A stretch of DNA of 15,431 nucleotides from Synergistaceae bacterium. Its GTDB lineage: Bacteria; Synergistota; Synergistia; Synergistales; Aminobacteriaceae. A program made the translations under genes and the position numbers. This document shows, one piece after another, positions 1-5,862 of the stretch. Positions within the stretch are counted from its first letter, which is position 1; every line of letters starts with the position of its first letter. Below the pieces are notes generated by a model. The model did no database searches and was not told the DNA's origin. It saw nothing but the letters and a program-made list of their open reading frames with translations. Where the stretch lies: the NCBI GenBank assembly GCA_017394925.1, contig JAFPWQ010000037.1, forward strand, positions 1-15,431, given 5' to 3'.

Positions 1-102
1 AAGCAAAATGTTTTCATGACGGATATATTATATTCTATTGAGCATTATAGCCCCATAGCTAAAGCTAGCGATTTTACAGCGTTCTTTTATAAAATATTTT
101 AG

Positions 103-110
103 GCTATAAT
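103..110 (+). promoter_or_regulatory. Putative -10 element (GCTATAAT) for hppA
   Basis: A perfect TATAAT hexamer (105-110) preceded by GC lies 45 bases before the hppA start codon, which leaves room for a leader of about 38 bases containing the Shine-Dalgarno. No good -35 hexamer sits 16-18 bases upstream. A 12-bp AT-only perfect palindrome (90-101) occupies the spacer. The same GCTATAAT octamer occurs on the opposite strand at 44-51, so this leader may serve two divergent genes. The remainder of positions 1-155 shows no convincing RNA gene. Confidence 0.4.
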
Positions 111-155
111 TGAACAATCTAATATTTTCCATAACAGGGAGGTAATTTTTTTAAC

Positions 156-2366
156 ATGTGGCTTTTCTTAGTATTCATTACATTAGTATTCGGACTGCTG
201 GCCGGGTTTTATGCATGGACAGTATTCCAGAAACTTGAAGAGAGTGAAATCGGCAATCCCCGCGTAAAAGAACTCTCAGAAATAATTCATGGCGGCGCAA
301 TGGCATTCTTAAAGAAAGAATATACATGGCTCGCTCCGTTCGTAGGTGTAGTTGCATTATTACTTCTTGTGTCGCCTTCACTGGGACTCGGAAGCGCATT
401 TGCATTTGTACTCGGTGCATTATGTTCGGCAACAGCTGGTTATATCGGAATGCATGTAGCAACGAATTCAAACGGCAGAACAACGTACGCTGCTGAAGCT
501 GCACTTGAGGCCGCAAATCCTGCTCCTGCTCCTGCTCCTGCGAAAAAAGGCGTTGACCTCACAAAATCAGAATCAGCAGACGAACTCGTTGCAGAAGAGG
601 CAGCTCCCGTTCAGACCGAAGCCCCGAAAGAAGGACTCTTAAAGGCGGCAGGCGATGCACTTGAAGTTGCATTCTCAGGCGGAAGCATTGTAGGAATGGT
701 AGTTGTCGGTCTTGGATTAATCGGTCTTGCGATCGCGTATTTATTCCTGAATGACGTTGCCTCATTAACAGCTTTCGGAATGGGCGCAAGTTCAATCGCG
801 TTATTTGCCCGTGTAGGCGGCGGAATTTACACGAAGGCCGCAGATGTCGGAGCAGATCTCGTAGGCAAAGTTGAAGCAGGAATCCCAGAAGATGACCCGC
901 GTAACCCGGCAACGATTGCTGATAACGTCGGCGATAACGTCGGCGATATTGCAGGAATGGGTGCGGATTTATTCGAGTCATACGTGAATTCAATTCTCGC
1001 GGCTATGGCTATCGGTGCAGTCTATGCGTTCACACCTGAGAGCGGTGCACTTGGACTCTGGGGAATCGGTTATCCTTTGTTCCTTGCGGCATGGGGAGTA
1101 TTCGCATCAATCATCGGCTGCATGATGATCTCACAGAAAGCTCCGTATGCTGACCTCGTGAGAACTTACGCGAAGAAACTTCCGGGCATGTCTGATGTCG
1201 TGAAGAGAATCGAAGACGGAGACGCGGCATTTGCACTCAGAACAGGAACATTCGTTGCAGGAGGTCTCATGATTGCCGGTGCATTCGTACTTAGCGTGTT
1301 ATTCTTCTTCTCGAATGCGTTTAACGTATTCCTGTCTGTTACGTCAGGTGTTCTTGCCGGAATCTTAATCGGAATCGTAACTGAAATTTACACATCAGGC
1401 GATTACAAGTTCGTACGTAATGTTGCGGCATCATCTGATACTGGATCAGCTACGGTTATTCTTTCGGGCTTATCACTCGGAATGATGTCAACGGGAATTC
1501 CTGTACTGTTAATCTGCCTTTCGACTCTCATCAGCTATTATCTTGCGGGCATGTTCGGAGTTGCTGTTGCAGCTGTCGGAATGCTTTCAATCACGGGAAT
1601 ATCACTCAGTGTTGACGCATACGGACCAATTGCAGATAATGCCGGCGGAATTGCAGAGATGAGCGAACTTCCTGCAGGCGTGAGAAAGATTACGGATCAC
1701 CTTGACGCTATCGGCAACACTACGGCGGCAATGGGAAAAGGTCTCGCAATCGGCTCTGCGGCATTAACGGCACTTGCATTATTCGTTGCATATTCACAGG
1801 CGGCTCACATCGATAAAATTGACATCATGAATCCTTATGTCATTATCGGATTGCTTATCGGCGGAATGCTTCCGTTCATTTTCTGCTCACTCTCAATTGA
1901 TGCAGTAAGCAAAGCAGCAGGTTCAATGATTGAAGAAGTTCGTCGTCAGTTCCATGAGATTCCCGGCATTATGGAAGGCACAGCCAGTCCTGATTATGAG
2001 AAGTGCGTATCAATCTCAACACATGCGGCATTAACTCAGATGATAGTTCCGGGCGTTATGGCTATTCTTGTTCCTGTGCTTGTCGGGTTCTTACTGGGCA
2101 AAGAGGCACTTGGCGGTCTTCTTGGCGGTTCAATCGTTACGGGCGTAATGATGGCTCTGTTCATGGCCAATTCGGGCGGTGCTTGGGACAACGCAAAGAA
2201 ATATATTGAAGAGGGACATTTCAACGGCAAAGGCTCAGAGAATCATAAAGCGGCAGTTGTCGGTGATACTGTAGGAGATCCATTCAAAGATACAGCAGGC
2301 CCGGCGTTAAACATTCTCATTAAGTTAATGACGGTCGTAGCTTTAGTACTTGCTCCGTTGTTTTAG
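156..2366 (+). CDS. hppA: K+-dependent membrane pyrophosphatase (ion-pumping PPase)
   Basis: Integral membrane pyrophosphatase that hydrolyses PPi to two phosphates and uses the energy to pump Na+ and/or H+ out of the cytoplasm. At 736 residues it is close to the usual bacterial length. The signature PPi/Mg-binding stretch lies at about 230-275 (DVGADLVGKVE, DDPRNPATIADNVGDNVGD), and the second acidic cluster near the C-terminus contains GDTVGDPFKDTAGPA. The segment GNTTAAMGKG has Ala524 and Gly527 where K+-independent enzymes carry Lys and Thr, so it belongs to the K+-dependent class. Glu274 in DLFESY sits where Na+-pumping members keep their gate glutamate; Na+ transport is an inference from that. 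About 14-16 hydrophobic segments are visible. Residues about 113-162 form an unusual Ala/Pro/Glu-rich cytoplasmic insert. The ATG is preceded by AGGGAGGT (136-143). The gene is monocistronic. Confidence 0.96.
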   Translation: MWLFLVFITLVFGLLAGFYAWTVFQKLEESEIGNPRVKELSEIIHGGAMAFLKKEYTWLAPFVGVVALLLLVSPSLGLGSAFAFVLGALCSATAGYIGMHVATNSNGRTTYAAEAALEAANPAPAPAPAKKGVDLTKSESADELVAEEAAPVQTEAPKEGLLKAAGDALEVAFSGGSIVGMVVVGLGLIGLAIAYLFLNDVASLTAFGMGASSIALFARVGGGIYTKAADVGADLVGKVEAGIPEDDPRNPATIADNVGDNVGDIAGMGADLFESYVNSILAAMAIGAVYAFTPESGALGLWGIGYPLFLAAWGVFASIIGCMMISQKAPYADLVRTYAKKLPGMSDVVKRIEDGDAAFALRTGTFVAGGLMIAGAFVLSVLFFFSNAFNVFLSVTSGVLAGILIGIVTEIYTSGDYKFVRNVAASSDTGSATVILSGLSLGMMSTGIPVLLICLSTLISYYLAGMFGVAVAAVGMLSITGISLSVDAYGPIADNAGGIAEMSELPAGVRKITDHLDAIGNTTAAMGKGLAIGSAALTALALFVAYSQAAHIDKIDIMNPYVIIGLLIGGMLPFIFCSLSIDAVSKAAGSMIEEVRRQFHEIPGIMEGTASPDYEKCVSISTHAALTQMIVPGVMAILVPVLVGFLLGKEALGGLLGGSIVTGVMMALFMANSGGAWDNAKKYIEEGHFNGKGSENHKAAVVGDTVGDPFKDTAGPALNILIKLMTVVALVLAPLF
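518..541 (+). repeat. Four perfect TCCTGC hexanucleotide repeats inside hppA
   Basis: The unit TCCTGC occurs four times head to tail without mismatch and encodes the alternating Pro-Ala run at HppA residues 122-129. Copy-number changes of 6 bases stay in frame, so the linker can lengthen or shorten without breaking the gene. Confidence 0.85.
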
Positions 2367-2376
2367 GCTTTAAGTT

Positions 2377-2420
2377 TTGCGGGAGGGTTTGATGTTTAAG
2401 ATTAACGACTTCTCCCGCAA
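2377..2420. other. Inverted repeat between convergent hppA and methyltransferase genes
   Basis: TTGCGGGAG (2377-2385) pairs perfectly with CTCCCGCAA (2412-2420) across a 26-base loop. It falls at the junction of two convergent genes and could slow transcription from both sides. Neither arm is followed by a run of T and the loop is long, so it is not a typical intrinsic terminator. The right arm lies just beyond the methyltransferase stop codon. Confidence 0.4.
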
Positions 2421-2421
2421 C

Positions 2422-3093
2422 TCAAAAATCTTCGCCATAAACTATATCTCCTCCGATAAAATCCCGTCCTGCTTCTTTGCATGCAGTCAGAACTGAAAAA
2501 CCTCCGGCGGCAGGATCAAGAATCACATCACCTTCAAGTGTTACGGCACATATCAGTCTCTTCTGAAGTTCAACCGGCTTGCTGTGTGTATGAATCTTTC
2601 CGGCTTTTTCTCCCCACACATCAGGAATGCTATGATCCCTCCAGCATGATTTTGCTTTGACCGGCGATTTCTGAAACACGATAAGATATTCTGATTTTCT
2701 CCGCGTCCTGTAGCCCATGCCGATCCTGCCCTTATCCCATACTATCATGTCAACAAGATTAAGTTCCGTATCATTTATCCAGTCAAGAACTCCCTGACAC
2801 AAATGAAATTTATCAACCCATAAAAATAAATGACCGCTTGCCTTTAAGACCCGGTTTATTTCTTTGATGAAGCTGATAATAGTATCCCTGTTCATTTGCG
2901 GAAGTGATGAGCGCATTTTGCCTCTTGAGACTCCCTCGTTGCCGTATTTTAATTTGTCGAGAATTCCCCTGTACTGAGGATCAAAGAATGCTGCAGAAAC
3001 GCTTGTATCTTTTATCAGCGACATGAGTTTTAATCCGTCAGCTTTGTTTCTTGTATTCAGAATATATTTGCTGTTATCTTTCAAAACAGACAT
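2422..3093 (-). CDS. Solitary beta-class N6-adenine/N4-cytosine DNA methyltransferase
   Basis: SAM-dependent amino-methyltransferase acting on DNA bases, 223 residues. The catalytic motif IV reads FFDPQY (36-41) and precedes the SAM-binding motif I, DPAAGGFSVL (193-202), with FIGGDI after it. This order, catalytic motif first and SAM motif near the C-terminus, defines the beta class. HSKP at 170-173 fits the conserved element just before motif I. DPQY replaces the more common DPPY/NPPY/SPPY, which leaves the target base (A or C) undecided. The middle region (about 45-70 and 120-165) should hold target recognition but is short. No restriction endonuclease gene is adjacent, so it looks like an orphan, possibly regulatory or phage-derived, methylase. 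The start is well supported by GAGGAGG (3104-3110) 10 bases before the ATG. The gene is divergent from the FlhB-like gene across 73 bases. Confidence 0.85.
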   Translation of the reverse strand: MSVLKDNSKYILNTRNKADGLKLMSLIKDTSVSAAFFDPQYRGILDKLKYGNEGVSRGKMRSSLPQMNRDTIISFIKEINRVLKASGHLFLWVDKFHLCQGVLDWINDTELNLVDMIVWDKGRIGMGYRTRRKSEYLIVFQKSPVKAKSCWRDHSIPDVWGEKAGKIHTHSKPVELQKRLICAVTLEGDVILDPAAGGFSVLTACKEAGRDFIGGDIVYGEDF

Positions 3094-3103
3094 TTTTATG
3101 TAT

Positions 3104-3110
3104 CCTCCTC
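3104..3110 (-). promoter_or_regulatory. Strong Shine-Dalgarno (GAGGAGG) of the methyltransferase
   Basis: A full anti-16S complementary heptamer lies 10 bases before the ATG and fixes the start. It is the best ribosome binding site in the window, notable for an orphan methylase. Confidence 0.75.
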
Positions 3111-3153
3111 AGAAAATAATTTTTGCAGCTGCGTACACTATGAATGCATGAAG

Positions 3154-3168
3154 TATAATAATTATTAT
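3154..3168 (+). promoter_or_regulatory. -10 TATAAT and 14-bp palindrome overlapping the FlhB-like start
   Basis: TATAAT (3154-3159) ends 7 bases before the ATG at 3167, the distance at which transcription would start on or beside the A of the ATG. There is no Shine-Dalgarno, so a leaderless mRNA is suggested. The bases 3155-3168 form a perfect palindrome, ATAATAATTATTAT, covering both the -10 and the start codon. I see no convincing -35. The rest of the divergent gap (3111-3153) contains only a short palindrome, GCAGCTGC (3125-3132). Confidence 0.4.
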
Positions 3169-3448
3169 GACAGAAAATAATAACGGAAATAAACCAGATA
3201 AGGCAGTCGCAGTTAAATATGACAACAAGCAAATGGCAGCTCCCAAAGTTATCGCTAAGGGAGAAGGTTTCATTGCGCGCAAAATAGTAGAACGTGCAAT
3301 TGAAGCTGATGTGCCTATTGTCGAAGATGCCGCTTTAGTCTCCGCGTTAATCTCTCTTGAACTCGGCGAAGAGATTCCCTCTGAACTTTACGAAGTAGTT
3401 GCGAGAGTTCTTGCGTGGGTGTACAAGCTCGATAAAGAAGCAAGATAA
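3167..3448 (+). CDS. Stand-alone FlhB C-terminal-domain-like protein (YlqH type)
   Basis: A 93-residue soluble protein that matches the cytoplasmic C-domain of the flagellar/type III export switch protein FlhB: AVAVKYD (13-19), APKVIAKG, a segment around VPIVEDAALVSAL, and GEEIPSELYEVVARVLAWVY near the end. There is no membrane part. The self-cleaving Asn-Pro-Thr-His motif of true FlhB is absent; the aligned bases encode NKPDK just before AVAVKYD, so autocleavage is not expected. Such stand-alone domains are known outside flagellar operons and often sit near rnhB and yraN; their role is unknown. Here the stop codon is 3 bases from the yraN start, so the two are surely co-transcribed. The ATG has no Shine-Dalgarno and sits directly after a TATAAT. 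Confidence 0.88.
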   Translation: MTENNNGNKPDKAVAVKYDNKQMAAPKVIAKGEGFIARKIVERAIEADVPIVEDAALVSALISLELGEEIPSELYEVVARVLAWVYKLDKEAR

Positions 3449-3451
3449 TTC

Positions 3452-3847
3452 ATGACACATGCACAGGAACTCGGACGCTTTGCTGAAGACATTGCCGCAG
3501 ATTATTTAATCTCGCTGAACTGGTTAATCATTGGGCGTAATCTCAGAAATGAATACGGAGAATTAGACATTGCCGCACTGGATAAAATAAGCAGACCAGA
3601 AGAGTTAGTGATAATTGAAGTTCGTTGCAGGACTATCGGAATGATTCAGTCGCCGTTGGACTCAATCGGGCCTAAGAAATTACGTACACTCATTAATTCC
3701 GCTCGTGAGTTCGTGAATTCGTCAGGCTGGCCGGGCTTCTGGCGAATCGATGTTATAGGCGTTACCCTTCGTGATAAAGACAGCCGCGATAACTGGCAGC
3801 TTGAACACATAAGAGATATAACCGAAGGCATGAATATAATCTCATAG
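3452..3847 (+). CDS. yraN: YraN/UPF0102 family nuclease-fold protein
   Basis: A 131-residue member of the UPF0102 family, which has the restriction-endonuclease-like fold of Holliday-junction resolvases; the cellular role is not settled. The N-terminal GRFAEDIAADYL helix, NEYGELDIAA (33-42, giving Glu37 and Asp39) and LVIIEVRCR (52-60, giving Glu56) follow the family pattern. The usual Lys of the final E-x-K is Arg58 here, so the catalytic set is altered or relaxed. The start is 3 bases after the FlhB-like stop, with no separate ribosome binding site, which suggests translational coupling. Its last 6 bases overlap the end of cobJ on the other strand, tail to tail, with no terminator between. 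Confidence 0.88.
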   Translation: MTHAQELGRFAEDIAADYLISLNWLIIGRNLRNEYGELDIAALDKISRPEELVIIEVRCRTIGMIQSPLDSIGPKKLRTLINSAREFVNSSGWPGFWRIDVIGVTLRDKDSRDNWQLEHIRDITEGMNIIS

Positions 3848-4564
3848 CTCATAACCTCTGGGCGTAATTATTTTCCCGTCAGAAATATAGCTTTTAGAAT
3901 TCCCAATTATGACCGTGCATAGCATATCAATCGCTTCATTCATGATTTTTTCAAGCGTTGTTACTTTGCTGAATTCATTTTCACGTCCGATATTGCGAAC
4001 ATAACCTGCAGGAGTGTTTTTATTCTTGCCGTGATTAATCATAATCTCACACGCACGGATAAAATTATCGGGTCTGTGATTGCTTGCAGGGTTGTATATA
4101 CATATCACAAAATCGCCATCACAAGCACAGATTAATCTTCGTTCGATGATTCTCCAGTCCGTGAGCAAATCGCTGAGGCTGATAGTCGCATAGTCATTCA
4201 TGAGAGGAGCACCGAGAATTGCCGCGCATGAATTAGCCGCAGTGATTCCCGGAATGATTCGAATCTCTTCGCATGAACCAGAAGCAACTTCAAGCATTAA
4301 CCCAGCCATGCCGTAAACACCAGAATCACCGCCCGAAATTAACGCGATATTTTTATTTTCACGTGAAAGAGCTAATGCATCATGACAGCGTTGAACTTCC
4401 TGACGCATTGAGTAAGACATGAAAATTTTTCCGGGAAAATATTCGCGGATTAAATCAATATAGCGTGAATATCCCGAAATGATTTCGCATTCGTTAAGTG
4501 CGTTTAATGCTTTCGGTGTTATCCCGTCAATTTCTCCCGGACCAGTGCCGATTACATATATCAT
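3842..4564 (-). CDS. cobJ: Precorrin-3B (cobalt-factor III) C17-methyltransferase
   Basis: SAM-dependent enzyme of corrin-ring synthesis (CobJ/CbiH) that methylates C17 and drives ring contraction on the route to cobalamin. It has 240 residues, the size of a single-domain CobJ. The tetrapyrrole methylase fold is evident from GTGPG (6-10), GYSRYIDLI, SGGDSGVYGMAGL, PGITAANSCAAILGAPL, SLSDLLTDW, IYNPASNHRPDN and the C-terminal segment from TVIIGNSKSY to ITPRGY. It is the last gene of the topA-trmFO-cobJ operon: its ATG overlaps the trmFO stop as ATGA, so translation is coupled. No other B12 gene is in the window, so this step is expressed apart from any cob/cbi cluster. The 3' end overlaps yraN by 6 bases. 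Confidence 0.92.
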   Translation of the reverse strand: MIYVIGTGPGEIDGITPKALNALNECEIISGYSRYIDLIREYFPGKIFMSYSMRQEVQRCHDALALSRENKNIALISGGDSGVYGMAGLMLEVASGSCEEIRIIPGITAANSCAAILGAPLMNDYATISLSDLLTDWRIIERRLICACDGDFVICIYNPASNHRPDNFIRACEIMINHGKNKNTPAGYVRNIGRENEFSKVTTLEKIMNEAIDMLCTVIIGNSKSYISDGKIITPRGYEL

Positions 4565-5862
4565 AATGCGTTCAGAAATGCCTTTAGTGATTCTATCGCA
4601 ATATCCCTGTGAATTTTTGCACGTTCCTTCTTGCCTCTGACATTCACAAGTTCAGGGAATAATCCCAAGTTTATATTCATCGGCTGAAAGTGTGAAGGCT
4701 CCGTTGTCATCAGATAATGAATCAATGAGCCGACTGCGCTGTCTCTTGGCCATGAAATTAAATCTTTACCCTCAAGAATCATTGACGCGTTTATCCCTGC
4801 AGCAAGTCCCATTGCTGTACTCTCCATATAGCCCTCAACGCCGGTAATCTGACCTGCAAGAAAAATATTTTTGCGTTCTTTAAGTCTGAGCCATTCATCA
4901 AGCACAGCAGGAGCATTTACGCTTGTGTTTCTGTGCATAACGCCTAATCTCACAAATTCTGCATTTTCAAGTCCAGGTATCATTGAGAAAACGCGTTTTT
5001 GTTCCGGCAATTTAAGTCCCGTCTGAAATCCCACGAGATTATAGATTGTCCCGTAAAAATTATCCTGTCTGAGCTGAACGGCCGCGTATGGTTCTCTGTT
5101 AGTTTTTGGGTCAATGAGTCCTCTGGGTTTCATCGGGCCGAAGCGTAAAGTATTAGTTCCGCGTTCTGCAATTGCTTCTACAGGCATACACCCCTCAAAG
5201 TATTTATCACGTTCAAAGTCATGAGGCAGATTTCTTTCTGCATGTACAAGTGCATCATGAAAACGCAAATATTCTTCTTTGTTCATCGGACAGTTGATAT
5301 AGTCATCGCCGCGTCCGTAACGCCCTGATACGAACACTTTCGACATGTCTATACTCTCACGCATTATCACAGGAGCTACTGCATCATAGAAATATATTCT
5401 CTCACCGGCGATTTCCTTCATGGCCTCAGCAAGCGAATCTGAAGTAAGCGGCCCGGATGAAATTATTGCGAGTTCTTCGGGAAGGTGCGTATATTCTTCG
5501 CGTATGATATGAATGTTCGCGCATGATTCGATTCGCTGTGTTACGAGACCTGAAAATTTTTCGCGGTCAACTGCTAATGCTCCTCCTGCGGGGACTCTTG
5601 ATTCTTTTGCGCATGAAAGTATAAGCGAGTCTGAAAGTTCAAGTTCCTCTTTGAGAATCCCTGAGGCCGTTATGCGTTCGTTAATATTCTCTGAGCCTAA
5701 CGAATTACTGCATACGATCTCTGCAAGCATTCCTGTTTTGTGTGCAGGGGTTAAGAGATTGGGCCGCATTTCGTATAGTGAGACTTCACAGCCGCGTTTT
5801 GAGAGCTGATATGCTGCCTCACATCCTGCAAGACCTCCTCCGATTATCGTTATGCTACTCAT
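4561..5862 (-). CDS. trmFO: Folate/FAD-dependent tRNA m5U54 methyltransferase
   Basis: TrmFO (Gid) methylates uridine 54 in the T-loop of tRNA, taking the carbon from 5,10-methylene-tetrahydrofolate with FAD/NAD(P)H, unlike SAM-dependent TrmA. It has 433 residues, the normal length. The N-terminal FAD-binding motif is IIGGGLAGCEAA (6-17). The two functional cysteines are present: Cys51 in IVCSNSLGS and Cys225 in YFEGCMPVE. GLIDPKTN, a segment around FYGTIYNLVGFQTGLKLPEQ, and GLAAGINASMI near the C-terminus complete the family pattern. The start overlaps the topA stop by 8 bases (ATGAGTAG) and the stop overlaps cobJ by 4. The topA-trmFO pairing is common in Firmicutes and related anaerobes. 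Confidence 0.96.
   Translation of the reverse strand: MSSITIIGGGLAGCEAAYQLSKRGCEVSLYEMRPNLLTPAHKTGMLAEIVCSNSLGSENINERITASGILKEELELSDSLILSCAKESRVPAGGALAVDREKFSGLVTQRIESCANIHIIREEYTHLPEELAIISSGPLTSDSLAEAMKEIAGERIYFYDAVAPVIMRESIDMSKVFVSGRYGRGDDYINCPMNKEEYLRFHDALVHAERNLPHDFERDKYFEGCMPVEAIAERGTNTLRFGPMKPRGLIDPKTNREPYAAVQLRQDNFYGTIYNLVGFQTGLKLPEQKRVFSMIPGLENAEFVRLGVMHRNTSVNAPAVLDEWLRLKERKNIFLAGQITGVEGYMESTAMGLAAGINASMILEGKDLISWPRDSAVGSLIHYLMTTEPSHFQPMNINLGLFPELVNVRGKKERAKIHRDIAIESLKAFLNAL

Noticed and set aside
919..945. Direct 12-base repeat GATAACGTCGGC in hppA
   Set aside because: It encodes the conserved DNVGDNVGD active-site motif of all membrane pyrophosphatases, so it is family constraint and not a DNA repeat element.
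559..993. Minus-strand frame rich in Arg and Leu opposite hppA
   Set aside because: Arg/Leu-rich shadow translation of a conserved coding region with no start signal.
2377..2420. Inverted repeat as an intrinsic terminator for hppA
   Set aside because: The loop is 26 bases and no T run follows on either strand; kept only as an inverted repeat.
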